Source: Pirellulaceae bacterium
GTDB lineage: Bacteria > Planctomycetota > Planctomycetia > Pirellulales > Thermoguttaceae
Reading direction: 5' to 3'
Assembly: GCA_012744395.1 (NCBI GenBank)
Contig: JAAYCB010000102.1
Span: forward strand, 1 to 61,677
DNA: 61,677 bases
Shown: piece by piece, positions 8,886-17,456 of the stretch
How the letters are laid out: every line of letters begins with the position of its first letter
Position numbering within the stretch: the stretch's first letter is position 1
The notes under the pieces: model-generated
What the model was told of the DNA's origin: nothing
Databases searched by the model: none
Seen by the model: the letters and a program-made list of their open reading frames with translations, nothing else
Made by a program: the position numbers and the translations under genes

Positions 8886-11426
8886 ATGACGCGAGCCACT
8901 GTCTGCATCCTTGCGCTGACCTGGACGATCGGGGTCGGCGCTGTCCTCCCCGCCCAGGGAACCCGCTCCGACTACGAGCGCGCCAACGGCTTTCGCAGAA
9001 GCACCGAGAACAAGGTATTTCGGGATCGCGTCCGCCCCAACTGGCTGGAGGGGGGCGCCGCCTTCTGGTATCGAATCCAGACGGCTGCCGACCGCCACGA
9101 GTTCGTTCTCGTCGACGCGGAAAAGGGCGAACGGAAGCCGGCCTTCGATCACGCCCGGCTGGCCGAGGCTCTCCGCGGCGAGGGGGTCGACGATGCCCGG
9201 GCCGACCGGCTGCCGATCGACTGGCTGAATATCGACCGCCGCCAGCAGCGGATCCGCTTCCGCTGCGATCACAAGCGGTGGCATTGCAGCCTCCGCGACT
9301 ATCGCCTGGGGGAGGACGAACTGCCGCCGGCGCCGCGACCCGGCCTGCCGCCGTCGCCCAGAATCCGGTCCCGGCGGGACTCGGGCGACGACACGGAGAT
9401 CACCTTCGTCAACAAGACGGCGGGCAACGTGGAGGTCTTCTGGGTCACCGCCGACGGGGACCGCGTCAGCTATGGCAGCCTGCCGCCCGGCGCCCGCAGG
9501 AGCCAGCACTCCTACGCCGGCCACGCCTGGCTGGTCGTCGATCAGCGGGGCGAGGAACTGGTCGTGTTCCTCTGCGAAGAAGAGCCGCTGATCGCCGAGA
9601 TTACCGGCCCGGTGAAAGGCCGGCCCCCGCGGCCCCCGCGGCCGCCGGCGGCCCGCCGGTCCGGTCCCCGCAATCCGCCGCCCAGCGCGGAATCGCCCGA
9701 CGGAAGGTGGCAGGCCTTGACCCGCGACGGCAATCTCTACCTCCGCCGGGCCGATGGGGGTGGCGAGTTCCAGCTCGGCGGTGAACGCGAGAGCAACCAG
9801 TTCTACCAGCAGCGGTTCTACTGGTCGCCGGACAGCAGCCGGCTTCTGGCGATCCGCACGACGGAAGGCGACGTGCGGAGAGTCTTCTTCATCGAGTCGT
9901 CGCCGCGGGACCAGGTCCAGCCACGCCTCCAGTCGTATCTCTACCTCAAGCCCGGCGATCGCATCCCGGTCGACACGCCCGTCCTCTTCGACGTCGGCCG
10001 GCGGAAGCAGATTCCGATCAGCGACGACCTGCTGTCCAATCCTTGGAGCATCACGCGGATCGCCTGGGACGCCGACTCCTCCCGCTTCACCTTCCTCTAC
10101 AACCAGCGCGGCCACCAGGTTCTGCGGGTCATCGCCGTCAGCGCCGACGGCCGGGTCCGGGCGATCGTCGACGAGCGCAGCCAGACGTTCATCGACTACG
10201 TCGGCAAGCAGTTCTATTACCCCCTCGCCGAGACAAACGAGATCCTCTGGATGTCGGAACGCGACGGCTGGAATCACCTCTACTTGTACGACAGCCAGAC
10301 CGGCGCGGTGAAGAACCAGGTCACCCGCGGGCGATGGGCCGTCCGCGACGTCGACCTGGTCGATGAAGAACGGCGGCAGATCTACTTCCGCGCCGGCGGC
10401 ATCCGCCCCGGGCAGGACCCCTACTACGTCCACGATTGCCGCGTGAATTTCGACGGCAGCGGCCTGCTGATCCTCACCGAGGGCAACGGCAATCATCGGG
10501 CGGAGTTTTCACCCGACCGGCGGTTTTTTGTCGACGAGTGGTCGCGGGTCGACCGGCCGCCGGTGACCGAGTTGCGGAGCGTTGACGATGGCCGCCTCGT
10601 CTGCCGCCTCGAAGAGGCCGATTGCAGCGCGCTGCTGGCGACCGGCTGGCGGTTCCCCGAACCCTTCGCCGCCGCCGGCAGAGACGGCCAGACGCCGATC
10701 TACGGATTGATCTACCGGCCGACGACGTTCGATCCGGGCAGGCAATACCCGGTGATCGAGGAGATCTACGCCAGCCCCCACGGCGCGTTCGTGCCGAAGA
10801 GCTTCCACGTCCACTCCGGCGCCCAGGCGCTGGCCGAACTCGGCTTCATCGTCGTGCGGATCGACGGCATGGGAACCTCGCACCGGTCGAAGAAATTCCA
10901 CGACGTGTGCTGGAAGAACCTCGGCGACGCGGGCTTTCCCGACCGCATCCGGTGGATCAAGGCGGCGGCCGCCAGGTACCCCTACATGGACCTTGCCCGG
11001 GTCGGAATCTACGGCGGCTCGGCCGGCGGCCAGAGTGCCGCCCGGGCGCTGCTGGCCCACGGCGACTTCTACAAGGTGGCCGTCGCGGACTGCGGCTGCC
11101 ACGACAACCGCCTGGACAAAATCTGGTGGAACGAACTCTGGATGGGTTGGCCCCTCGGGCCCCACTACGCAGAGCAGTCCAACGTCACCTGCGCCGATCG
11201 CCTCCAGGGCCAACTCCTGCTGATCGTCGGCGAGATGGATCGCAACGTCGATCCCGCCTCGACGATGCAGGTGGTCGATGCCCTGATCAAGGCCGACAAG
11301 GATTTTGAAATGCTCGTCATCCCCGGCAGCGGCCACGGCGCCGGGGAGACCCCCTACGGCAATCGCCGCCGGATGGATTTCCTTGTCCGCCATCTGCACG
11401 GCGTCCAGCCGCGAACCGCGCCGTAG
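8886..11426 (+). CDS. exported S9 (DPP IV-type) prolyl peptidase with a VHL-like beta domain
   Basis: This 846-residue secreted protein has a signal peptide (about 1-24), a DPP IV-type beta-propeller (about 270-620) and a C-terminal alpha/beta-hydrolase. The triad is Ser712 (GGSAGGQSA), Asp785 (GEMDRNVDP) and His817 (GSGHGAG). Such enzymes cleave after proline-like residues from peptide N-termini. Between the N-terminal segment and the propeller, residues about 170-240 match the beta domain of the von Hippel-Lindau protein, followed by a Pro/Arg linker (243-265). The match to human pVHL from N78 to W117 needs no gap, and the hydroxyproline-pocket residues W88, Y98, H110, S111, Y112, H115 and W117 correspond to W186, Y196, H208, S209, Y210, H213 and W215. 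The role of the domain is not known; substrate or matrix binding is an inference. Confidence 0.93.
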   Translation: MTRATVCILALTWTIGVGAVLPAQGTRSDYERANGFRRSTENKVFRDRVRPNWLEGGAAFWYRIQTAADRHEFVLVDAEKGERKPAFDHARLAEALRGEGVDDARADRLPIDWLNIDRRQQRIRFRCDHKRWHCSLRDYRLGEDELPPAPRPGLPPSPRIRSRRDSGDDTEITFVNKTAGNVEVFWVTADGDRVSYGSLPPGARRSQHSYAGHAWLVVDQRGEELVVFLCEEEPLIAEITGPVKGRPPRPPRPPAARRSGPRNPPPSAESPDGRWQALTRDGNLYLRRADGGGEFQLGGERESNQFYQQRFYWSPDSSRLLAIRTTEGDVRRVFFIESSPRDQVQPRLQSYLYLKPGDRIPVDTPVLFDVGRRKQIPISDDLLSNPWSITRIAWDADSSRFTFLYNQRGHQVLRVIAVSADGRVRAIVDERSQTFIDYVGKQFYYPLAETNEILWMSERDGWNHLYLYDSQTGAVKNQVTRGRWAVRDVDLVDEERRQIYFRAGGIRPGQDPYYVHDCRVNFDGSGLLILTEGNGNHRAEFSPDRRFFVDEWSRVDRPPVTELRSVDDGRLVCRLEEADCSALLATGWRFPEPFAAAGRDGQTPIYGLIYRPTTFDPGRQYPVIEEIYASPHGAFVPKSFHVHSGAQALAELGFIVVRIDGMGTSHRSKKFHDVCWKNLGDAGFPDRIRWIKAAAARYPYMDLARVGIYGGSAGGQSAARALLAHGDFYKVAVADCGCHDNRLDKIWWNELWMGWPLGPHYAEQSNVTCADRLQGQLLLIVGEMDRNVDPASTMQVVDALIKADKDFEMLVIPGSGHGAGETPYGNRRRMDFLVRHLHGVQPRTAP

Positions 11427-11495
11427 TCCGCTGCGGATCGGCGCGGCCGCGCGGCAAGCCGTCCTTGCTGGTTGCCCGTCTCCAGCACTATTCCT

Positions 11496-11521
11496 GGTTC
11501 CCAAGCTCCCGCTTGGGAACC
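11496..11521. repeat. 26-bp palindrome, copy 1
   Basis: GGTTCCCAAGCT and AGCTTGGGAACC half-sites, with two mismatches in the second half-site region here, form a hairpin in the gap between the convergent S9 peptidase and GH127 genes. It could act as a bidirectional terminator, although no T-run follows. Other copies are at 20669, 28273, 50429, 51592 and 57511. Confidence 0.8.
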
Positions 11522-11541
11522 GCAGCGGCGATCGGCACCGC

Positions 11542-13974
11542 TCAGCGTTCTGACACCCGCCACTCGAGGATGCCAGCGGAGAACGCCGGCTTCAGCCGGA
11601 CCTCGATCCGCAGCGCGTCCGTCTCGACCGGTCGGAACTGGAGCGTGTTGAACTGGTCGAGTTCCGTGCCAAAGGGGCCGCGGGCCTCCACCGGCTTCCA
11701 CTGGCCGGCGGCGCGGTAGAGCAGTCTCCACGACTCGGGCGCGCGGCACTGGCCCTGCCCGGTGTCGTCGAACCAGTAGACTTCCACTTTGGAGACGGTG
11801 GCCGGCTGGGCGAATTCGTATTGCACCCACTCGGCCGTCCCCCGGTGGTCCCACCAGGTGAACCGCGGAATCCCCTGGTCGTTGGAAGCGGCCGGCTCCA
11901 ACTGGTCGCTGAGCGCCTCGATGTGGTCGGCCCGCCAGGTGTGCGACGACGACGCCCGGCTCCGCGAGGCAACCGTTGGCAATGGGGGCACGACCGCCAG
12001 GTCCTGCGATCGGGGCATCCAGACGACCATTTCGTTCTCGCCGCGGTGGCACCAGGCGTAGTAGGGGATCATCGTCAGCCGGCGGCGCTGGCTCTCGACC
12101 GCGCCCTGTTCCGACCGGCCGACTGCTTGGGCCTCGCCGGTCAACACGGTGACGCCGCCGAGCAAGTCGGCCCGATGCTGCGGCTCGAACTGGGCGTCGG
12201 CGGGAATCCAGACATTGCGGACCGCGCCCTGGTGGTCGGCTCCCTCGATGCAATAGACCAGAGGGCCGCGTTCGAAGGCCACGCGGCCGCGGTCGTCCTC
12301 AACCGCCTCGTTGGCCAGGACGCGGCGAACCGGCATCGGCAGGTCGATTTCCACGACCTCGCCGGGCGTCCAGCGCCGCTGGAGAACCGCGTAGCCGTCG
12401 GCCAGCTCGGCGGCGGCCCGTTGCGAGCCGACGCGGATCGACCAGTCGCCGGGCGCGGCGTCTTCGTAGCGGTAGAGGTCGCTCGGCAGAACCTGCCCGC
12501 GGACCCAGCCGGGAACCCGGATGCGGAGGGCGAAGGCCGCCGGCTTTTCCGGCGAGACGCTGATGCGGATCTTCCCGCTCCACGGGTAATCGGTCTCCTG
12601 GACGAGCGTGACCGGCTCGCCCGCCACGTCGATCGTGGCCTTTCCCGAGAGGAACAGGTTCACATAGAGGTCTTTGCCGCGGACGGCATAGACGTATCCG
12701 GGGATCGACGGCAGGAAGCGGACGACGTTGCTCGGGCAGCAGGAGCAGTCGAACCAGGGGCTGCGTTCCAGCGCGCCGTGGTTGAAGCGGAACTTCATGT
12801 CGCACTCGAGCGGGTTGGGATAGAAGAACCGGTCGCCGCTGAGCGACACGCCGGCGAGGAATCCGTTGTAGATGATCCGCTCGAGCACGTCGGCGTACCT
12901 GGCGTCGCCGTGGAGCAGGAACATGCGGTGGTTCCACAGGGCCAGGGCGATCGCCGCGCAGGTCTCGTTGTAGGCCTTGAGGTTGGTCAGGGTATAGGCG
13001 CCGGCGTAGCCCTCGCCGGCGCCGTGCTGGCCGACGCTGCCGATCAGGTAGAGCTTCCGTTCGACCACGTCCTGCCAGATTCGGCCGATCGCGTCGATGT
13101 AGGCCTGCTCGCCGGTCAGTGCCGCGACGTCGGCCACGCCGGCGTAGAAATAGCCGCCGCGGACCGCGTGGCCGACGGCCTCCGACTGCTCGACGACCGG
13201 TGCATGGTCCTGGGCATACTCGCCGTAGAGGCTTTCGCGCTGTTCCTTGTTGCCCCGCATGTCGACGAAGAACTTCGCCAGGTCGAGGTATTTCCCGTCG
13301 CCGGTGGCGCGGTACAGCCGCACCAGCCCGATCTCGATCTCCTCGTGCCCCGGCACGTGCGTGAGCTGTCCCGGATGGGGGCCGAACGTCTTGGCGATCA
13401 GGTCGGCATTCTTGATGGCGATCTTCAAAAGGTTCCGCTTGCCGGTCGCCTGGTAGTGGGCGACCGCCGCCTCGTACATGTGGCCCACGTTATAGAGTTC
13501 GTGGCTGCCGCCGAGGCCGGTCCAGCGCGGGGTCCGCCCGTGCGGCCCCTTCGATCCGGAGGTCTTGGCGGTGTAGAGGTAGCCGTCGTCTTCCTGCGCG
13601 GCGGCGAATTTGGCGATCAACTCGTCGAGGTAGCGGTCCAACTCGGCGTCGGGCTGGAGAGCCAGCGCGTACGCGGCCCCTTCGACGATCTTGAACACGT
13701 CGGAGTCGTTGAAATAAATGCCTTGAAAACCAGCGGGGTTTCTTTCGGCCGCGGCGAGGAAGTTGCTGATCCTGCCCGTCTCCTCGCACCGCTGGAAACA
13801 ATAGGGGACCGTCACCTTGCGGTTCGTCTCCATCCGCGGCAGCCAGAATCCCGGGCCGGCCTCGACGGCGGTCAACGGCACCGGCTGGATCGGGTAGTCG
13901 GACTGGGCGCGGACCGGCGCCGCGGCCGCCAGCAGCGCGAGGCTGGAGGCGAGAATCAAAGAAGTGGGTTTCAT
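11542..13974 (-). CDS. exported GH127 (beta-L-arabinofuranosidase-type) glycoside hydrolase
   Basis: This 810-residue protein (old name DUF1680) has a signal peptide (MKPTSLILASSLALLAAAAP, cleavage near VRAQ). The catalytic domain fills about 30-640. It shows NETCAAIALALWNHRM and CSCCPSNVVRF, the cysteines and glutamate that in characterised GH127 enzymes bind zinc and supply the nucleophile. The last 130 residues look like a discoidin-type beta-sandwich (WVQYEFAQPATVSKVEVYW), likely carbohydrate-binding. Arabinose removal from plant or algal glycans is known for some members, but substrates vary and the activity here is inferred. The gene converges on the S9 peptidase gene across a palindrome. 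Confidence 0.92.
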   Translation of the reverse strand: MKPTSLILASSLALLAAAAPVRAQSDYPIQPVPLTAVEAGPGFWLPRMETNRKVTVPYCFQRCEETGRISNFLAAAERNPAGFQGIYFNDSDVFKIVEGAAYALALQPDAELDRYLDELIAKFAAAQEDDGYLYTAKTSGSKGPHGRTPRWTGLGGSHELYNVGHMYEAAVAHYQATGKRNLLKIAIKNADLIAKTFGPHPGQLTHVPGHEEIEIGLVRLYRATGDGKYLDLAKFFVDMRGNKEQRESLYGEYAQDHAPVVEQSEAVGHAVRGGYFYAGVADVAALTGEQAYIDAIGRIWQDVVERKLYLIGSVGQHGAGEGYAGAYTLTNLKAYNETCAAIALALWNHRMFLLHGDARYADVLERIIYNGFLAGVSLSGDRFFYPNPLECDMKFRFNHGALERSPWFDCSCCPSNVVRFLPSIPGYVYAVRGKDLYVNLFLSGKATIDVAGEPVTLVQETDYPWSGKIRISVSPEKPAAFALRIRVPGWVRGQVLPSDLYRYEDAAPGDWSIRVGSQRAAAELADGYAVLQRRWTPGEVVEIDLPMPVRRVLANEAVEDDRGRVAFERGPLVYCIEGADHQGAVRNVWIPADAQFEPQHRADLLGGVTVLTGEAQAVGRSEQGAVESQRRRLTMIPYYAWCHRGENEMVVWMPRSQDLAVVPPLPTVASRSRASSSHTWRADHIEALSDQLEPAASNDQGIPRFTWWDHRGTAEWVQYEFAQPATVSKVEVYWFDDTGQGQCRAPESWRLLYRAAGQWKPVEARGPFGTELDQFNTLQFRPVETDALRIEVRLKPAFSAGILEWRVSER

Positions 13975-14129
13975 CGGGGCGATTCCTGGGATTTGTATGG
14001 GGGGCGGAAGTCATGGGTCTACGGCTCAGGTTACCGGCGGGGCGAGGAGCCGTCGAGTGTCGAGCAGAGAATGGGCAAGGTTCGCTTCTCCAAGGCAGCC
14101 AGCCCGGCGCTGGCCGGATTTTCCCGCAA

Positions 14130-14157
14130 CCTGTGGCCTTCGCCCTGCGCCCTGTGG
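14130..14157. repeat. heptad tandem repeat
   Basis: CCTGTGG, CCTTCGC, CCTGCGC and CCTGTGG lie in strict 7-bp phase in the gap upstream of the GH127 gene. Two further GTCGAGY heptads lie near 14052. Confidence 0.7.
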
Positions 14158-14178
14158 CTGGCAACCGGGAGCCCCGCA

Positions 14179-14389
14179 CCGCGCGTCCAGCCGGTGAATG
14201 CCCTCTTCGCGCGCGATCGCCACCGCCTCCTCGCACTCCTTATGGAGCCGGATTTGTCGAACGGCGATCCGCGTGGCAGCGCCGCGGGCAGCCCGTGCAG
14301 TCCGCCAACCGGGCGACCGCCGCCTCAGCGCGGCGGGCCAGCTCGCCGGAGCGATGGAGATCGAGATAGGCCGGGTAGGTCTCTGGCAT
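14179..14389 (-). pseudogene. internally deleted remnant of a PflX-like radical SAM activating-enzyme gene
   Basis: On the minus strand from the ATG at 14389 the reading YPAYLDLHRSGELARRAE, then LADCTGCPRRC, matches the N-terminus of the COG1313 radical-SAM family, the putative pyruvate formate-lyase activating enzymes. The frame stops at 14240. In another frame immediately beyond, CEEAVAIAREEGIHRLDAR matches the C-terminus of the same family. The central 240 or so residues, including the CX3CX2C cluster motif, are missing. Both ends are in the right order and strand, so this is best read as a gene with a large internal deletion. It lies directly upstream of... the GH127 gene and downstream of the ceramidase-like gene. 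Identification rests on two short segments. Confidence 0.55.
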
Positions 14390-14419
14390 CGGTTGGCCGC
14401 GGCGGCCCGCCGCATCGGC

Positions 14420-15928
14420 TCACAGCTTCTCCAGGATCGCATCGACTGCCCGGTCGTAGATCGCCTGCCACTGCGGCGCCAGCAGGCAGTCGCAATCCTC
14501 CTGGGCAAAGCCCGTGTTGTTCCGCTGCTCGGCCGTCGGCGCGTAGTAGAGGTAACCGTTGGTGCAGGCGGCCACGAAGGTGAACGGCCCGGGCGCCCGG
14601 GCCTTGATCCCCAGGCCGATCTCCACGGTCAGTTCGCCGGGGAACGTGACGAGTACGAAGTCGCCGATTCTGATCCCCATCACCTCGGCATCGACCACCG
14701 GTTTTCCGGCGGCGGCGTTTGCCGCCTGGTGCTTTTTGAGCAGGTCCCTGTTCACCTGGAGCCGCGTGAGTTCTTCCATCGTGTGGATGTTCTGGAGGTA
14801 GCGCTCGCTGTTCGTCCGGTTTTCCTCGTCGAGCTTGCCGAGACCCTCGCGGCCGAGCGATTTCTCGTGGAGATAGCGGTGGCTGGGCGAAGAGGGGAAG
14901 TCGCCGGAAGTCTGGTATTGCACCAGCAGGGGCAGGAACGTCTTGAAGTTCAGGCTGGTTCCTTTCAGCGACCGGAGGAGCCGCGTCTGCTCGGCCTCGA
15001 GCGCTGCAATCCGCTGCTCCAGGTCGGTCGCTCTCGGCAGCGCGATCGTCTGATGGATGACTTTCAGTTCGCCGCGATCCCTTGTCGCGATCGTTCGCCA
15101 TGCCCGCAGGGCACTCAGGCCGAGCATGTTGCCGAGCGGTTCGGCATCGCGCGGATTGTGGATGTCCTTGTACATCGCCGGGTTGATGTCTCCGCAGCAT
15201 CCCTGCAAGAATACCGCCAGCGCGCCGCCGCCCAGGTTCTCCTCGATCGTTCTGGAGGCGAAGCCGATGATGTCCGCCGTGTTGCCCCGGCTCGGAACAC
15301 CTTGGATCGGATGGCAGGCGAAGTTGTAGACGACCGCCAGCGGCTGTCCATCCTCCCTGTCCAGACGGAGCAGGCCGATCTCCGGATCGATCGGCCCGAT
15401 GCCAACGACATCCTCGTCGCGAGGAAGCGCGTAGGCGTGGCGGACGTCGGTCTCCCTGCCGTCCTTCAACTTGAGCCTGCGGTTCTCCATGATCCTGTCT
15501 TCGCGGCCGCGGCCGGCGCCGACCCGGACGGGCGCCAAGTTGCTCCAGGCCGCCTTGACGGCCTCGACGGCCCGCTGTTCGACGTCCTCGCAGACGATCC
15601 CATGACAGTGGCTGGCATTGACCAGGACATGCGACGGCCGGATCTGAAGTTCCGTTTCGAGCCGTGCGCGGACGTTCGGGAGGAAGCTGTTGCGGACCCG
15701 GCCGAGCTCGCCGATGGCGACGGCGTCCAAGGTGATGATCACCGCGGTGGCCTCGCCGCTGCGGAGCACCAGTGCCTTGGCGTACAAGGGGTCGTTGACG
15801 GGCGCCGCGTGGCGATCCGTGATGTCGACCTTGGCGGCTCCGGCTTGGAGTTGAGCCGCCTCGGCGGCGGGCGGCGCCAGCAGCAGCGCGGCGGCAACGG
15901 CCAGCGGGGCAAGTCGGCTACGGTTCAT
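14420..15928 (-). CDS. exported neutral/alkaline ceramidase-like protein
   Basis: This 502-residue protein resembles the N-terminal catalytic domain of neutral ceramidases, zinc amidases that split ceramide or related amides. A signal peptide (MNRSRLAPLAVAAALLLAPPAAEAA) leads into AGAAKVDITDR, the usual first strand. NASHCHG and FACHP fit metal-ligand loops, and LQGCCGDINPA matches the family core. Planctomycetes carry many such paralogues whose substrates are unknown, so ceramide is not assured. The start at 15928 follows GGAGA on the minus strand; the longer frame upstream runs into the repeat region and is not used. Confidence 0.87.
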   Translation of the reverse strand: MNRSRLAPLAVAAALLLAPPAAEAAQLQAGAAKVDITDRHAAPVNDPLYAKALVLRSGEATAVIITLDAVAIGELGRVRNSFLPNVRARLETELQIRPSHVLVNASHCHGIVCEDVEQRAVEAVKAAWSNLAPVRVGAGRGREDRIMENRRLKLKDGRETDVRHAYALPRDEDVVGIGPIDPEIGLLRLDREDGQPLAVVYNFACHPIQGVPSRGNTADIIGFASRTIEENLGGGALAVFLQGCCGDINPAMYKDIHNPRDAEPLGNMLGLSALRAWRTIATRDRGELKVIHQTIALPRATDLEQRIAALEAEQTRLLRSLKGTSLNFKTFLPLLVQYQTSGDFPSSPSHRYLHEKSLGREGLGKLDEENRTNSERYLQNIHTMEELTRLQVNRDLLKKHQAANAAAGKPVVDAEVMGIRIGDFVLVTFPGELTVEIGLGIKARAPGPFTFVAACTNGYLYYAPTAEQRNNTGFAQEDCDCLLAPQWQAIYDRAVDAILEKL

Positions 15929-15970
15929 GGCGAGATTCTCCGTGACGCATGGTAAGCGGCCGCGCCGCGC

Positions 15971-15991
15971 GGTTGCCGGCGGCCGGCAACC
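15971..15991. promoter_or_regulatory. palindrome upstream of the ceramidase-like gene
   Basis: GGTTGCCGG and CCGGCAACC arms make a near-perfect 21-bp palindrome about 43 bp before the start codon. A TAGAAT element on the minus strand (15994-15999) lies beside it, so it could be an operator or a leader hairpin. No good -35 box accompanies it. Confidence 0.35.
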
Positions 15992-16119
15992 CCATTCTAG
16001 CGGCGTGCCAAGCCCCGGCATACCGGCGGTTCGCCACGTCCGCCATGCGGAATTCGCCATGCGACATTTTCGAACCTCCCTCCTTTCGCTCGGATGCCGG
16101 CTCTGGTAGCCTTGCTGAG

Positions 16120-16350
16120 TGGTCCATTTCAGCAATGATGTCAAGGTTCCTTGCGCCCGTCGGGAGCGGTTCCTTTGATGTCGCGCAATCGCTGCAGCAT
16201 TTCGATCGAGAGCGATACGAACTCGGTGGAAATTGAAGATCGTGCAAGCTCATTGGTAGGATGGGCATTCCTGCCTGTCGTTCTCTGTCGGGCGGGAGCG
16301 CCCAACCTACATCATTGAAGGAACCCTGACATCATTTCTGAAATGGACCA
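16120..16350. mobile_element. MITE-like element with 33-bp terminal inverted repeats
   Basis: The outer 33 bases (16120-16152, starting TGGTCCATTTCAG) and the inner complement (16318-16350) match as an inverted repeat with two mismatches. The 165-bp interior has no gene. It holds a second, imperfect palindrome at 16256-16310 that begins GTAGGATGGGC and ends GCCCAACCTAC, a REP-like sequence. I see no clear target duplication and no transposase. It fills most of the gap between the divergent ceramidase-like and ATP-pyrophosphatase genes. Confidence 0.7.
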
Positions 16351-16502
16351 CTAAGTCTGGATGGTTGTGCGCATCGTGCGCGGCCGCGAGCCGGGACGCG
16401 GCAACCTGGCCGGGTGACGGTAAGCTCTTTTTGCAGGGCAAGTTGCCCTGGTCAAGCCGGTCCGTCGCGAGGATCGAAGTCGAACCGAAAGGAAGGGATG
16501 GC

Positions 16503-17435
16503 GTGGACTACGAGGCGTTTGTTGAGGAAAAGATCGCGGAGATCCGCCGGGCGGTGGGCCGCGGGCGCGCGATCAACGCCCTGAGCGGAGGGGTCGACAG
16601 CGCGGTGGTCACGGTGCTCGGCCACCGGGCCCTCGGCGAGCGGCTCCGCACGGTGTTCATCGACAGTGCCCTGATGCGGGAAGGCGAGCCGGAGAGCGTC
16701 CGCGACGTCTTCGCCGGCATGGGGATTCCCGTCGAGGTGATCGACGCCCGGGCGGACTTTCTCGGGGCCCTGGCGGGCTTGACCGACCCGGAGGAGAAAC
16801 GCCACGCCGTGACGAGCACCTTTTACCGGAAGGTGTTCGGCGACCTGGTCCGCCAGAGTGGGGCGACCTACCTGCTCCACGGGACGATCCTGACCGACAT
16901 CGAGGAGACCGTGGCGGGGATCAAGCGGCAGCACAACATCCTCGCCCAGTTGGGAATCGATCCGATGGCCGAGTATGGCTACCACGTGCTCGAACCGCTG
17001 GCCGAGTTGCGGAAGGACGGCGTTCGCCAGGCGGCCCGGGTGCTCGGGTTGCCGCCGGAACTGGCCGAGCGGATTCCGTTTCCCGGCCCGGCCCTGGCCA
17101 CGCGGATCGTCGGCGAAGTGACCGAAGCCCGTTTGCAGCTGGTCCGCGCCGCGACGGCGATCGTCGAGGAGGAGCTCGCCCCGACCAAGGCGTTCCAGTA
17201 CTTCGCCGTGCTGCTGGAGGACAAGGCGACGGGGATCCGCGGCGGCCGCCGCGAGTTCGGCCAGATCATCGTGGTCCGCTGCATCGACAGTGTCGACGCC
17301 CGGGAAGCCTCCGCCGTCGAAGTCCCCTGGGAGACGCTCCAGCGGATCTGCGCGCGGGTCACCTCGCTTGACGGCGTCAACCGGTGCCTCTACGATCTGA
17401 CGCCCAAGCCGCCGGCGACCGTCGAGTATGTTTGA
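16503..17435 (+). CDS. GMP synthase-type ATP pyrophosphatase without glutaminase domain
   Basis: This 310-residue protein is the N-type ATP-pyrophosphatase plus dimerisation domain of GMP synthase. The PP-loop is LSGGVDSAVV, followed by GTILTDI and IPFPGPALATRI. The C-terminus LTPKPPATVEYV matches the GMP synthase end. The glutamine amidotransferase domain that normally precedes these is absent, as in archaeal split enzymes, so it may use free ammonia or a separate partner. I start at GTG 16503 behind GGAAGGG; the frame is open upstream to 16365. carB follows after 21 bp, so the two are co-transcribed. Annotated relatives are often called ExsB-family proteins. True GMP synthesis is likely but not proven. 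Confidence 0.85.
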   Translation: MDYEAFVEEKIAEIRRAVGRGRAINALSGGVDSAVVTVLGHRALGERLRTVFIDSALMREGEPESVRDVFAGMGIPVEVIDARADFLGALAGLTDPEEKRHAVTSTFYRKVFGDLVRQSGATYLLHGTILTDIEETVAGIKRQHNILAQLGIDPMAEYGYHVLEPLAELRKDGVRQAARVLGLPPELAERIPFPGPALATRIVGEVTEARLQLVRAATAIVEEELAPTKAFQYFAVLLEDKATGIRGGRREFGQIIVVRCIDSVDAREASAVEVPWETLQRICARVTSLDGVNRCLYDLTPKPPATVEYV

Positions 17436-17456
17436 CGCATCCAGGAGTGAGCCACC

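Noticed and set aside
11821..14583. Plus-strand frame of 920 codons
   Set aside because: It is antisense to the GH127 gene and the radical SAM remnant. It has no ribosome site and no domain.
16005..16011. Second TTGGCAC sequence on the minus strand, considered as a sigma-54 -24 box
   Set aside because: The base pairs at the required distance read CTAG rather than TTGC, so the -12 element is missing.
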